In this document: positions 42,356-52,090 of the stretch, piece after piece
Layout of the letters: each line of letters opens with the position of its first letter
How positions within the stretch are numbered: the first letter of the stretch is position 1
Assembly (NCBI GenBank): GCA_016872645.1
Contig: VGZH01000022.1
Span: forward strand, 1-64,000
Length of the DNA: 64,000 nucleotides
Reading direction: 5' to 3'
Source: Planctomycetota bacterium
GTDB lineage: Bacteria > Planctomycetota > Planctomycetia > Planctomycetales > Planctomycetaceae
Program-made: the position numbers and the translations under genes
Notes under the pieces: model-generated
Seen by the model: the letters and a program-made list of their open reading frames with translations, nothing else
What the model was told of the DNA's origin: nothing
The model's database searches: none

Positions 42356-43542
42356 ATTCGGAGCACCACATGGACCCTGTCGATCTGCTGACAGATTTAG
42401 TTTCGATCCCCAGTGTAAATCCGATGGGCCGAGACTTGTCTGGCCCGGAATTCCTGGAGGGCCGCGTCAGTGATTACCTCGAAGGGCTCTTTCGAAAGCT
42501 CGGCGTGCGATATCAACGCATCGAAGTCGCTCCCGGCCGAGCCAACTTGATCGCGCGGTTCGATTCGCCCAACGCGAAAACGACAGTGCTGCTGGATGCG
42601 CACCAAGACACCGTCCCGACGGATGGTTTCCCCGATCCATTCAACCCGGTTATTCGTGATGGCAAACTCTTCGGTCGAGGAAGCTGCGATGTAAAAGGGG
42701 GCATGGCCGCGATGCTCTCGGCATTCGCTCGGCTGGTCCGCGAGAAACCGACCGTCGCGCCGAACGTCCTCATGTCTTGCACCTGCGATGAAGAAGCCAC
42801 GTCGCTGGGTGTGAATGACCTCACAACACTGTGGACCGATCCGAACCGAACTGGATCGATTATTGACCGGAAACCAGATATGGCGATCGTCGCCGAGCCG
42901 ACGCAACTGGACGTCGTGGTTGCGCACCGTGGTGCGACACGCTGGAAAATTCGAACGACTGGCCGAGCCTGTCATAGTTCCGCACCGCACGAAGGAGTCA
43001 ATGCGATCTACAAAATGGGCCGAGTGCTGACCGCCCTCGAAGAATTCGCCGCCAAGTTGCCGAACATGATCCCCGCTCACCCGCTATGCGGCCCTGCGAC
43101 ATTGAGTGTCGGACGCATCTGGGGCGGCATTAGCGTCAACACCGTGCCGGACAGTTGCGAAATCGAGATCGACCGCCGAGTCATCCCCGGCGAGGACGGT
43201 TGGGACGCGATTAGGCAGGTGCAGCAGCACTTCGCCTCGCGATTGGACTGCGAGGTTGAGCACTTGCCTCCGTGGCTGGTCGGAGTCTCACTGTCCGACG
43301 AACACAATGGCCCGCTCGGTGACCGCCTCATCAACTGCATCACGAAGATCGCCGGACCACACCAGAAAGTGGGCGTCCCCTACGGAACGCACGCTTCGCG
43401 CATCGCTTCGGCCGGAGTTCCTTCCGTCGTCTTCGGCCCCGGCGACATCGCGCAAGCTCACACGGTCAACGAGTGGATCGACATCGGCCAGCTCCGCCAG
43501 GCAGCGGAGGTGTATTTCGCGTTCTGCACAGACGCAGCCTGA
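42352..43542 (+). CDS. M20 family metallopeptidase (ArgE/DapE-like)
   Basis: A 396-residue enzyme. Metal ligand motifs are LDAHQDTVP (H84), GSCDVKGG (D113), CDEEAT (E147/E148) and AEPTQLD, with a C-terminal His in QAHTVNEW. A dimerisation (lid) domain lies between. Family members hydrolyse N-acyl amino acids or dipeptides, such as acetylornithine or succinyl-diaminopimelate; the substrate cannot be chosen here. Its ATG overlaps the stop of the upstream activator gene by ATGA, tying its expression to that regulator. Confidence 0.87.
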   Translation: MNSEHHMDPVDLLTDLVSIPSVNPMGRDLSGPEFLEGRVSDYLEGLFRKLGVRYQRIEVAPGRANLIARFDSPNAKTTVLLDAHQDTVPTDGFPDPFNPVIRDGKLFGRGSCDVKGGMAAMLSAFARLVREKPTVAPNVLMSCTCDEEATSLGVNDLTTLWTDPNRTGSIIDRKPDMAIVAEPTQLDVVVAHRGATRWKIRTTGRACHSSAPHEGVNAIYKMGRVLTALEEFAAKLPNMIPAHPLCGPATLSVGRIWGGISVNTVPDSCEIEIDRRVIPGEDGWDAIRQVQQHFASRLDCEVEHLPPWLVGVSLSDEHNGPLGDRLINCITKIAGPHQKVGVPYGTHASRIASAGVPSVVFGPGDIAQAHTVNEWIDIGQLRQAAEVYFAFCTDAA

Positions 43543-43549
43543 TGCCGTG

Positions 43550-44665
43550 CTACTCCGTCAGTCGCGATTGTCGGTCGCGCCACTCATAGAAGGGGCCTTT
43601 GAGGGATTTTACATGGTCTTCTAGAAATCCGATCATCGCCCCTTCAATCTTGAGTGGCGTACCGAGCAAGTCCGTGCCACGCAGTTTGACCCCTTTGAGC
43701 TCGCCGTAGAAGAACCGCTCCTCGTTCTTCTTCTTCTCCGCTCCCTTTTCAGTGTCTTTCTCTTTCTCCGCCTTCTTGGAATCCGTTTTCGGCTCGGCTT
43801 TCTTTTTGGGAGTCTCCGTTTTCGCCGGATCGCCACCGAGCATTTGGAATAATTTTTTGGCTTGGTCTTTGTCTTGCGTGTCACTCCCGCCGACGACAAC
43901 GAAGGCCGCCATCGGAGTGGATTTCAACTGCCCCGCAATCTGGTGACCAGGGACGTTGGGCAGCGTGATTTCCGGAGATAGAAAGATCATCGCCTGAATA
44001 TCCTGGCCACGCGGAGTTTTCGCGGCCAAATTCGGAGCATCGTCCCATGGAGCCTTGGCCCAATCCGACGCGGCGAACGCGATAGCAATGGCCGCACTCA
44101 TCGTCGGAGCCACGATCGCCGTCTTCCGCATGTTAAGATTTCCCTTTTGATGTTCCTCGAAGATGAACTTCTTGACGGCTTCCATGTCGCGAACCATCAA
44201 GGGATAGTCTGTCGGCTTGAGATCGCTTCCGCCGGATGATTTCTTCGCTTTGTCCTTTTCCGGCGCGGCTGCCTTCTTCGGTTCTTCGTCCTCTGCACCC
44301 GGCTTACTCTGCCCGTGTTTTCGAAGATCCACGGCGACGACCGCAAAGCCCTTCGCATTCAGCTGCTCGGCGAAACCCTTCGGAGCAGTCCAAGTCAATC
44401 GGCTTTCATTCTTCATATGCAGCAGCACGACAACAGATGCATCTTTGCCATCGGTCGATCGGTAATACGTCAGCTTCAGCGGCCAGCCATCTACAGGCGA
44501 CTGCAGCGTCTTGTCATCGACTGGTTTCTCTTTTTCTTTTTTGTCCTGCGCCGCAGCCAGCGAACCGAAACAGATGATCCAAAGGACCAACAGTCCACAC
44601 CACCGCACCGTCATTGTCGCAACTTCTGATACGCATCTTTTACGCACTGATCGAGAAACATTCAT
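43550..44665 (-). CDS. Exported alpha/beta-hydrolase-like protein lacking the normal nucleophile motif
   Basis: About 371 residues. The start at ATG 44665 has AAAGG 10 nt upstream; ATG 44614 is an alternative with a more compact signal (TVRWCGLLVLWIICFGSLAA). The fold markers are alpha/beta hydrolase-like (DASVVVLLHMKNESRLTW; KGFAVVAVDLRKHGQSK). At the nucleophile elbow position the sequence is IVAPTMSAAIA rather than GxSxG. Two Lys/Glu-rich low-complexity inserts are present (about residues 125-150 and ~285-320). It is probably a non-catalytic or atypical exported member. Convergent with the M20 gene. Confidence 0.7.
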   Translation of the reverse strand: MNVSRSVRKRCVSEVATMTVRWCGLLVLWIICFGSLAAAQDKKEKEKPVDDKTLQSPVDGWPLKLTYYRSTDGKDASVVVLLHMKNESRLTWTAPKGFAEQLNAKGFAVVAVDLRKHGQSKPGAEDEEPKKAAAPEKDKAKKSSGGSDLKPTDYPLMVRDMEAVKKFIFEEHQKGNLNMRKTAIVAPTMSAAIAIAFAASDWAKAPWDDAPNLAAKTPRGQDIQAMIFLSPEITLPNVPGHQIAGQLKSTPMAAFVVVGGSDTQDKDQAKKLFQMLGGDPAKTETPKKKAEPKTDSKKAEKEKDTEKGAEKKKNEERFFYGELKGVKLRGTDLLGTPLKIEGAMIGFLEDHVKSLKGPFYEWRDRQSRLTE

Positions 44666-44893
44666 GTTGTCGAGACCTTTCAAGGCTGAAAACCAATGTC
44701 ACTCATGACACGGCCAGACACTCTTTCAACGACTGCCAGTTTAGAACTGAGTCCGAACCCTTTCAATTCGCTTCTGAAACCGCCATGTTTTCGCCGCCAA
44801 AGGGTGTGGGACGTGTCGTGAGCGGACGGCCGAGAAGCCGCACCTTTCCGAAACCAACGCCTCTGGTGAAATTGCCGAGAAAGGTTGACACTC

Positions 44894-45877
44894 ATGTCTC
44901 CAAAAGTTGTGGTGACTTCGTTGCTCGGTGATGTCGGACCGCATTTTGAGCTCTTGGGAAATGCCGGCCTCGAGACAGAGGTCGTGGACCGCAAACTCGA
45001 TCTAAATGTCGAGGACAACATGATCCTCGCGTTGCGAGGCGCCGATGCCTGCATCGCCGGTTCCGAGCCGATCACTGCGCGAGTCATCTCGTCGTGCCCG
45101 AAGTTGCGAGTCATCGCTCGTACAGGCGTCGGCTTCGATGCGGTTCACCTTCCCACCTGCGATCAAAAGCGGATCGTCGTCGCGACCACGCCCGGCGTGA
45201 ACCATCACGCCGTCGCCGAACACACAATCGCGATGCTGATGTCGCTGGCTCGCAACCTGCCACAACGCGACCGCGAGGTCCGCCGCGGCAATTGGCAGAA
45301 GATTTCCTCCCCGCGAGTGATGGGACGCACGCTGGGCTTGGTCGGACTCGGCCGTATCGGCCGCGCCGTCGCGACACGCGCACGCGGACTAGGACTCAAC
45401 GTGCTCGCATTCGATCCCTTTCCCAACCGCGAGTTCGCCGAGCAATGGCAGGTCGAATTCACGTCGCTACACGACCTCTTGTCACGCTCGGACTTCGTGT
45501 CGTTACACTTACCGATGGATCAGTCGTCGCGGCATCTTATCAACGCCGACTCGTTGCGGAGGATGAAGCGAGGATCAATCATCATCAACACCGCTCGCGG
45601 GCCGCTGATTGACGAGGTCGCGTTGTGCGATGCGCTCAAGTCCGGGCACCTGCGTGCCGCTGGGCTCGACGTCTTCGAGACAGAACCACTGCCACTTGAG
45701 AGCCCACTGCTCAATCTCTCCAACGTTTTAACGTGCGGTCACCTCGGCGGACTGGATGTGGAATCTCAACTCGGGACGTTGAGCATGGCCGCACAAATCA
45801 TCATCGACCTACACCAAGGCCGATGGCCAGCTGAGTGTATCCAAAATCTGTCTGGCGTAAGAGACTGGCGTTGGTGA
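44894..45877 (+). CDS. D-2-hydroxyacid dehydrogenase (phosphoglycerate dehydrogenase-like)
   Basis: A 327-residue NAD-dependent dehydrogenase. The ATG at 44894 has AAAGG upstream. The Rossmann motif is GLVGLGRIGRAVATRARGLG. The catalytic Arg lies in NTARGPLIDE, the Glu in AGLDVFETEPLP, and the catalytic His in LTCGHLGGLD. It lacks the C-terminal ACT domain of many SerA enzymes. 3-phosphoglycerate is a likely substrate, but another hydroxyacid is possible. There is no serine-pathway neighbour. Confidence 0.85.
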   Translation: MSPKVVVTSLLGDVGPHFELLGNAGLETEVVDRKLDLNVEDNMILALRGADACIAGSEPITARVISSCPKLRVIARTGVGFDAVHLPTCDQKRIVVATTPGVNHHAVAEHTIAMLMSLARNLPQRDREVRRGNWQKISSPRVMGRTLGLVGLGRIGRAVATRARGLGLNVLAFDPFPNREFAEQWQVEFTSLHDLLSRSDFVSLHLPMDQSSRHLINADSLRRMKRGSIIINTARGPLIDEVALCDALKSGHLRAAGLDVFETEPLPLESPLLNLSNVLTCGHLGGLDVESQLGTLSMAAQIIIDLHQGRWPAECIQNLSGVRDWRW

Positions 45878-45931
45878 GGTGACGGCAGCTTCTCCCGGAC
45901 ATCGAACGCGTGAATCGTCGAAAACGTCGAC

Positions 45932-48094
45932 TCAATGCACCAGCACGAACTCGCTCGAATTCAAATACGCCCACATGGCATCCTGCCAACCGGCCGGATT
46001 CGAGCGTAACGTGGCTCCCTCGTGAACAAACCGCCGCAGCGACTGCAACTCTTTTGGCGTCGGATATCGAGTCAGCGTCGCAAGACACAATCGTCGGATC
46101 TTCTCGGCCTCGGGATCACGGCTGTTAACGAGTTTTTCGAGGAACGTCCCGCGGTCTGTGCTCAAAGCCTGTTGCGTGAGATCACTGTTCATCATCAGCA
46201 ATGCTTGAGTAATGCTGCTCTCGAAAGTGATCGACTCATCGTTCTCATCTGTCTGAAAGGCGTGGACGAACTGCTGCAACCACTCGTGTCGGCGGCGGTC
46301 ATGATCGCCAGTCGCCAAGGGTGTCTTGTCCGCTCCGGTGGCAACTAACAACGAATCGTACAACTGCTCGGCAGTCATCCCTTTGACGTAGACCCGACTG
46401 AACAGCGGCGACGCGCCGGTTTCGGGATTGTCCTGCTCATTCGATTTTCCGAAACGGCTACTGCGTTGATACGCGTCGCTCAAGCAAATCCAGCGAATCA
46501 ATTGCTTGCAGTCATAGCCACTGGCTACGAACTCACGGGCGAGATGATCCAATAATTCCGGATGGCTCGGCGGATTGTGTGGCCCCATATCGTCGACAGG
46601 ACGAGTGAACCCGCAACCAAAGAAGTGATCCCATATTCGGTTCACGAATGACTCTGCCACCAGCGGCTTTTCGCCTAACGTCATCAGCTTGGCCAGTTCA
46701 TTGCGGCGATTCGTGTCCGCGTCGTCGTTGATCGAGGTCCCTTCAAACTTCGGGTAGGTCACCTGCATCAACCCGCGCCGAGTCTCGAAATGAGTCGGGC
46801 CGCCGACATGTTTCGTCTCCAACGCGGAGGCTTGCGACTTCATCTTACCCGTGGTGTCGCTGCGATCCACGCGAGCAACCTTCGTCTGCTGGAAAAAGCT
46901 GTTGAAGGACCAGAAGGCGTCTTGCTTCCAATCATTGAATGGGTGGTCGTGACACTGTGTACAACCAATCTGACGTCCCAGAAAAATCTTCGCTGTGATT
47001 GCCGTGGCCGGGACCGCTTGGTTGTTTAGGTGGGCCAGCAAAAAGTTGGTCGCCCCATTCTGATCGAATGACCCTTCCGCCGAGATGAATTCGGCAACCA
47101 TTTCGTTCCACGGCCGATTCTTCGCAAAGCTTTCTCGCAGAAACTTCTGAAGAGCGGCGCGATTCACGTCACGTGAGTCCGATCGGCCAATCAGCAGATT
47201 GGTCCACACAACTGTCCAATTACGAATGTAAGCCGGATCATCAAGTAACGTGTCCAGCAGCTTCTCTCGTTTGCGGAGATCACGGTCAGCCAGGAACTTC
47301 TCCGCGACTTCGACCGCAGGAATGTGTCCAACCACGTCGAGATAAACTCGCCGCAACCATTCGGGGTCGTCCGCCAGCGGCGACGGATCGACTCCCTGCA
47401 CCTTCCAACCGGCGGCAAGGTGTTCGTTGATGACGGCGACGATACCCTGCACCGAACCGTCCGCTTTGGCTACCGTATTGCTGCTGGCAAGCCTTTGAGC
47501 AGTCGCATCACTCGCCAGGGTCTTCGGCTTGTCTGTGACATTCAGATCGCGCGGACCATCTTCCGTCTCCCCCGTCGAACTCTCCGACTTCGGACGCTCT
47601 GTCAGCATGACCGGTTGGCTCGGCGGCGGTTGTTCCTGCTTTCGAGCAACATCCATCGGTTCGGCGTTGTTCGCGGCATGTGGTTGAATCGAGCTTGGTT
47701 TGTCGTCACTGGCAAGCTGCGGAGTGTGGTCATTGTTCGGCACGAACCAGCGGCCAGCAGAGAATGAGAACCCGGCAATCACTGCCACACAAGCCGCCAA
47801 AACGAGCAGGCCACGCATTCCTCGCTTTTCAGCAGGTCGCATGGGGTCTGAATCCGAAGCCAGACGCGGGGCAACCGCCGGCTCAAAATTGGCCCCGTCG
47901 GTTCCGAATGCCGTGTTCCAATGTAGCGTGCCGTGCAAGTCCAAATAGGCGAGATACGCCCGGCGAGCACTGACGTTGCGCAGCACAAAGCGTTCAAGCC
48001 GCTGTGCGCCGGGGTTGTCGAGCCGGTCTTCGCACAGCGCTTCGAGTAGCTCGAAGAACTCTGGCGACAAGTTGGAAATGTCTCGCGGAGTCAT
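45932..48094 (-). CDS. Anti-sigma-like membrane protein fused to DUF1549/DUF1553
   Basis: A 720-residue protein. Its ATG (48094) overlaps the stop of the ECF sigma gene (ATGA). Residues 1-60 (SPEFFELLEALCEDRLDNPG; RRAYLAYLDLHGTLHW) match the cytoplasmic anti-sigma-like region found downstream of many planctomycete ECF genes. One membrane helix lies at ~95-114 (LLVLAACVAVIAGFSFSAG), then a ~100-residue disordered linker. DUF1549 follows with CTQCHDHPFNDW (C378, C381, H382; a heme-c-like CxxCH) and DUF1553 with [20 protein letters not shown]. The extracellular half is a close paralogue of the 50109-51845 product. Predicted: the outside domain senses a signal and controls sigma release. Confidence 0.85.
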   Translation of the reverse strand: MTPRDISNLSPEFFELLEALCEDRLDNPGAQRLERFVLRNVSARRAYLAYLDLHGTLHWNTAFGTDGANFEPAVAPRLASDSDPMRPAEKRGMRGLLVLAACVAVIAGFSFSAGRWFVPNNDHTPQLASDDKPSSIQPHAANNAEPMDVARKQEQPPPSQPVMLTERPKSESSTGETEDGPRDLNVTDKPKTLASDATAQRLASSNTVAKADGSVQGIVAVINEHLAAGWKVQGVDPSPLADDPEWLRRVYLDVVGHIPAVEVAEKFLADRDLRKREKLLDTLLDDPAYIRNWTVVWTNLLIGRSDSRDVNRAALQKFLRESFAKNRPWNEMVAEFISAEGSFDQNGATNFLLAHLNNQAVPATAITAKIFLGRQIGCTQCHDHPFNDWKQDAFWSFNSFFQQTKVARVDRSDTTGKMKSQASALETKHVGGPTHFETRRGLMQVTYPKFEGTSINDDADTNRRNELAKLMTLGEKPLVAESFVNRIWDHFFGCGFTRPVDDMGPHNPPSHPELLDHLAREFVASGYDCKQLIRWICLSDAYQRSSRFGKSNEQDNPETGASPLFSRVYVKGMTAEQLYDSLLVATGADKTPLATGDHDRRRHEWLQQFVHAFQTDENDESITFESSITQALLMMNSDLTQQALSTDRGTFLEKLVNSRDPEAEKIRRLCLATLTRYPTPKELQSLRRFVHEGATLRSNPAGWQDAMWAYLNSSEFVLVH

Positions 48095-48663
48095 GTGGTT
48101 CTCGCAGCGGCCGTAAGGCGGCGCGTGACACAATCGAACAAAACTTTACGGATACGACCTATCGACTGGTAAACCGAATTGGCTGGCCGGCCCAATTGCT
48201 CGGCAACTTTTAAACCGTTCTCACCGGGAGCGTACCGAGCTTGAATCAATTCCAGGTCGTCCGCCTTCAGGCGGCGAAGGCATTCGGATAACGCCTCGCG
48301 CCGCTGTTCAAGTTCATCGTTCAGTTCAATCGCCTCAGCGGCGACCGTCGAAATGAACTCGTCGCTAAATTGCAAACGGCCGGCTCGTTTCTTCTCCCGA
48401 TATTTGAGGATCTCGTAAGTTGCGATTTTTCCGGCCCAGGCAAAGAAGCTTGTGCCGAGTTGGAACTGATGACATTTGCTCCAAATGATGACGTTTGTGT
48501 CTTGCAGAATTTCCTCGGCATCGGTCAGGCTGCTGACTTGAGCCAAGATGAACAAAAACAGTCGTCGCTGGGATTTTGTGAAGAGCTGCACAAACTCCGC
48601 ATTCGGCACTTGATCCAAGGAGCCGATTTCGTCCGCGGATTCTGATAGGTGCGGCTCGGACAT
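48091..48663 (-). CDS. ECF-family RNA polymerase sigma factor
   Basis: A 190-residue sigma-70 family protein. Region 2 contains RRLFLFILAQVSSLTDAEEI and LQDTNVIIWSK (the -10 recognition and melting part). Region 4 contains LSECLRRLKADDLELIQARY and NGLKVAEQLGRPANSVYQSI (helix-turn-helix for -35). It resembles the planctomycete ECF type (also seen in Rhodopirellula/Verrucomicrobium). It is translationally coupled to the downstream anti-sigma-like DUF1549/1553 fusion, and follows a DUF1549/1553-DUF1501 pair after a hairpin. Confidence 0.9.
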   Translation of the reverse strand: MSEPHLSESADEIGSLDQVPNAEFVQLFTKSQRRLFLFILAQVSSLTDAEEILQDTNVIIWSKCHQFQLGTSFFAWAGKIATYEILKYREKKRAGRLQFSDEFISTVAAEAIELNDELEQRREALSECLRRLKADDLELIQARYAPGENGLKVAEQLGRPANSVYQSIGRIRKVLFDCVTRRLTAAARTT

Positions 48664-48699
48664 GTTTTCAAAACAATCAAAAGTCAGATACCGGTTACG

Positions 48700-48727
48700 A
48701 AGACGGGGGCCGCTTGGCCCCCGTCTT
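48700..48727 (-). terminator. Perfect 12-bp GC-rich hairpin between DUF1501 and ECF sigma genes
   Basis: AAGACGGGGGCC (48700-48711), loop GCTT, then GGCCCCCGTCTT (48716-48727). It lies in the 87-bp gap between the DUF1501 stop and the sigma start, all on the minus strand. There is no T-run on the minus strand, so it may be an attenuator, mRNA stabiliser or processing site rather than a full terminator. Confidence 0.6.
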
Positions 48728-48750
48728 GAATCCGTTCAGAGGCCTCTCGA

Positions 48751-50049
48751 TTAGCCGATGAGTTCTGGAATCGGAGCGCCGCCGTTGGCAATCTTCATCG
48801 GACGGCCTCGCTTAGAGGTGTGAACCGTCGTCGTCGGAATGCCGAGGGCATGACACGCCGTGGCCCAAATGTCTCCGGGGAGATACGGCTTCGTCTCGCA
48901 AGTCAGTCCGTCGGCGTCAGTCGCTCCAACACCTAAGCCACCCTTGAGATTTCCGCCACCAATCATATTTGACCAGCTCGCGGCCCAGTGATCGCGACCG
49001 ACATCTTGGTTAATGCGCGGCGTGCGGCCGAACTCGCCCATCCACACCAGCACGACGTCCTTGATCATGCTGCGTTCCTTGAGGTCCGTGACCAACGCAG
49101 AAATCGCAGTATCCATCGCCGGAAGGTTGTTGTTCTTCAACGTATTGAACACGTTCGCGTGCAAGTCCCAGCCACCCATGCCGACTTCGACGAACGGCAC
49201 CCCAGCTTCGACCAAGCGACGAGCCATCAGCAGGCCACGGCCAAACTCGCCGCCGGCACGCATCATTCCCCCCGCGGGGGCTCCGGCGTTGGTGTATCGG
49301 TCGATCGTCTTCGGGTCTTCCTTGTCGATCTTGAAGGCTTCCATCTGCTTCGAAGTCATCAGGTCGATGGCCTTCTTGTAGACGTCCTTGTGAGCCTGCG
49401 GAGCTTCGCCGCGTTTCGACGCAATGAAGCTGTCTTCGATCGTGCCGAGCATCGCAAGGCGGTTACGGAAACGCCCTGCGTCCATACCGCCCATGTCGGC
49501 ATTCTGGATGCGGCCTTGCGTATTGACGACGAACGCCGCGTTGGACATGCCCAGGAAGCCCGGACTGCCAGGATCACCGCCGATCGAGACGAACGAGGGG
49601 ATTTCCAGTTCCTTGCGCTGCGATCCGAGTTCGTGACTGACTACCGAACCAAATGTCGGATGGACGACAGTCGGATTCGGCACGAAGCTAGTGTGCATGT
49701 AGTAACGACCACGTCCGTGATCGGCTTCACGAGTACTCATCGAACGCACGACGTTGAGCACGTCGAATTGAGCAGCTGTCTTCGGCATATGCTCGCTGAT
49801 CTGCGTGCCACCAGCCGTGATCGGCTTGAACTCGCCGCCGTTCTTTGAACCCGGCTTCAAGTCCCAAATGTCGATGGTCGGAGGACCACCGCCCATCCAC
49901 ATCAGGATGCAAGCCTTTTGATTTTTCTTGAGAGTCTCCGCGTGAACCTGCAGGTGCTGCATGAACTGAATCGCGGGGATCGTGGCCGCGCTGGCAGCCA
50001 TGTGACGCATAAAGTGTCGGCGAGTCATGCCGGCGGGAATGAAGCTCAT
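48751..50049 (-). CDS. DUF1501 exported protein
   Basis: A 432-residue protein. The ATG at 50049 has AAAGGA upstream. The twin-arginine signal is [20 protein letters not shown]. Family motifs include [56 protein letters not shown] and [20 protein letters not shown]. It follows the DUF1549/1553 gene by 59 bp, the usual planctomycete pairing. The function of the pair is not established; a surface sulfatase/phosphatase-like role has been suggested from fold only. Confidence 0.9.
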   Translation of the reverse strand: MSFIPAGMTRRHFMRHMAASAATIPAIQFMQHLQVHAETLKKNQKACILMWMGGGPPTIDIWDLKPGSKNGGEFKPITAGGTQISEHMPKTAAQFDVLNVVRSMSTREADHGRGRYYMHTSFVPNPTVVHPTFGSVVSHELGSQRKELEIPSFVSIGGDPGSPGFLGMSNAAFVVNTQGRIQNADMGGMDAGRFRNRLAMLGTIEDSFIASKRGEAPQAHKDVYKKAIDLMTSKQMEAFKIDKEDPKTIDRYTNAGAPAGGMMRAGGEFGRGLLMARRLVEAGVPFVEVGMGGWDLHANVFNTLKNNNLPAMDTAISALVTDLKERSMIKDVVLVWMGEFGRTPRINQDVGRDHWAASWSNMIGGGNLKGGLGVGATDADGLTCETKPYLPGDIWATACHALGIPTTTVHTSKRGRPMKIANGGAPIPELIG

Positions 50050-50108
50050 GGGATTTCCTTTCAAAAAGTTGGGTTGATCAAAGTTTTCAGATTTTAAATC
50101 TGAGATCT

Positions 50109-51845
50109 CTAGTGGATGAAAATGAACTCATTCGAGTTCAAAAGTGCCCAGAACATGTCTTGGTATGCTGCTAACTTGTCCGGGTTTACTCGAAGCAAGT
50201 CTTGAGCACCCTTGGCTTCCTTAGGACTTGGAGCACGACCGAGCGCCGTCAAGTACAGACGACGAATTCGATCGGTATCTTTCGGAGCCTCGGCGAGGAT
50301 CGTGTTGAGAAAACTCCCCTTTTGAGCACTGATCGCATCCTTCACGAGATCACCATTCATCATCATCAAAGCCTGCGGAATCGAGCCGTTGAAGGTCGTC
50401 GATTCGTCCCCTTCATCGGTCCCGAAGGCAACAACAAACTGCCGCAACCAAACTCGCTTCTTGTCCTCGGCTTGTTCCCAGCTAGAGCGGCCCGATTTGT
50501 GAGCATTTGTCGCCACGATCAGCGAATCGTAAAGCTGTTCCGCCGACATTGACTTCAAATAGACGTGGCTGAACATCGCCGTTGTGCCAGCAGCCGGGTT
50601 GTCCTTCTCTTCGTTAACTTTCGAAGCCTGACTGGTGAGATTGTACGCTTCGGAGTTGCAAATCCAACGGATGAGTTGCTTCACGTCGTAGCGCGACTTG
50701 ACGAACTCATTGCCCAGGCGATCGAGCAAGTCAGGATGCGAGGGCGGATTGTGCGGCCCCATGTCATCGACCGGCTTAGTGATGCCGTAGCCGAAGAATT
50801 GACTCCACATGCGATTGACCATTGCCAAGGCCGCCAGCGGCTTTTCACCGTCGATCATCAACTTTGCAAGCACTTCGCGACGATTGACGTCCCAGCCGTC
50901 TTTGTCCTTTTGAGCCACTTCGTCAATGAGGTCCTTGCCGAAATAGCGAGGGTACGCAGCTTCAATCAAGCCATTACGCTTCTCGTAGGTGACATGATCG
51001 GAGACGCCGTCGCGACGTATCAGTTCAGAATAATCATCGACCATCCGACCTGCTTTCGCGTCGTACTTCCGATGATCTTCCCTCTGCAACTGGCGGAAGA
51101 AGTTATTGAACTCCCAAAACTGCCGCTGCTGCCAATCATTGAACGGATGGTTGTGGCACTGCGTACATTGCACTTGCATACCCAAGAAGAGTCGCGTCGT
51201 CTTGGCTGTCGCGAGCACTCCGTCGTCCGGCATCACCATTTGAGCCAGCAGAAAATTGACCGCGCCGTTTTCCTCGAAATGCCCTTCCGCAGAGACAATG
51301 TCCATCACCACGTCATTCCAGGGGCGATTCTTGGTGAACGCTTCGCGAAGAAATTTCTCCATCCCTTTGCGACTGACTCGCCGGGGAGTATCTTGGCCGA
51401 TCATCAAATTGGCCCAGACGTTCGTCCAATGACGAACATAGCCTGGATCGTCGAGCAGCGTGTCGATCAACTTCGATCGTTTGGCCTTATCCTTGTCGGC
51501 CAGAAACTTTTCGACCTCTTCCATAGGGGGCACATGACCGACGATGTCGAGATACACGCGGCGCACCCACTCACCATCGCCAGCGACTTCCGAAGCTTCG
51601 ATCTCGTTGTCGGTCCAGCCTTGGCGGATTTGTTCGTTGATGAACGAGATGAGCACGTCGGAGGAGCCAGTCGTAAAATCTACACGCTTCTTCGCGACGG
51701 GCTTGGTGTCCGCAGTCGCGACTTTGGACTTCGACTCTTTTGATCCTGATTCCTCCGCTGTAATCGCGACGGAGGCACTAACCGCGATGGCCAGAGCGGC
51801 CACAGCCCAGAGTGCCCACCGACTTCCGCTCCACGTCCGCATCAT
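50109..51845 (-). CDS. DUF1549/DUF1553 exported protein
   Basis: A 578-residue protein with a signal peptide ([19 protein letters not shown]). DUF1549 includes [20 protein letters not shown] and the heme-c-like [12 protein letters not shown] (CxxCH starting at C227). DUF1553 includes [20 protein letters not shown] and [18 protein letters not shown]. It is closely related to the C-terminal half of the 45932-48094 product but lacks the anti-sigma/TM region. It is the first gene of the minus-strand set leading to DUF1501, ECF sigma and the fusion. Confidence 0.9.
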   Translation of the reverse strand: MMRTWSGSRWALWAVAALAIAVSASVAITAEESGSKESKSKVATADTKPVAKKRVDFTTGSSDVLISFINEQIRQGWTDNEIEASEVAGDGEWVRRVYLDIVGHVPPMEEVEKFLADKDKAKRSKLIDTLLDDPGYVRHWTNVWANLMIGQDTPRRVSRKGMEKFLREAFTKNRPWNDVVMDIVSAEGHFEENGAVNFLLAQMVMPDDGVLATAKTTRLFLGMQVQCTQCHNHPFNDWQQRQFWEFNNFFRQLQREDHRKYDAKAGRMVDDYSELIRRDGVSDHVTYEKRNGLIEAAYPRYFGKDLIDEVAQKDKDGWDVNRREVLAKLMIDGEKPLAALAMVNRMWSQFFGYGITKPVDDMGPHNPPSHPDLLDRLGNEFVKSRYDVKQLIRWICNSEAYNLTSQASKVNEEKDNPAAGTTAMFSHVYLKSMSAEQLYDSLIVATNAHKSGRSSWEQAEDKKRVWLRQFVVAFGTDEGDESTTFNGSIPQALMMMNGDLVKDAISAQKGSFLNTILAEAPKDTDRIRRLYLTALGRAPSPKEAKGAQDLLRVNPDKLAAYQDMFWALLNSNEFIFIH

Positions 51846-52090
51846 TCGAGTTCTCCCCGATCAAGAGCTATTCGCGCCGTTTGCTTGCGATACAGCACAC
51901 AACTAACTTCGAGTCCATCTGATCGTTTCGCAAATTCGTCGCAGGATGATACCTGAAGCAAACCTGTGACGTTCGCCACATTCTGTTTGGATTTGAAAAT
52001 CGACTTTTGGCTGGGCCGCAGTCTATTGGCCTAACCCGTTCTCCGAAAGCCATTTGAGCCCATTTCTACGGGCTACCGAAGGAACCTTCG

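Noticed and set aside
48988-49848. 286-codon plus-strand frame opposite DUF1501
   Set aside because: It is a mirror of a well-supported DUF1501 coding sequence and has no motif of its own.
50565-51743. 392-codon plus-strand frame opposite DUF1549/1553
   Set aside because: Shadow of the well-supported minus-strand gene; long only because of codon bias.
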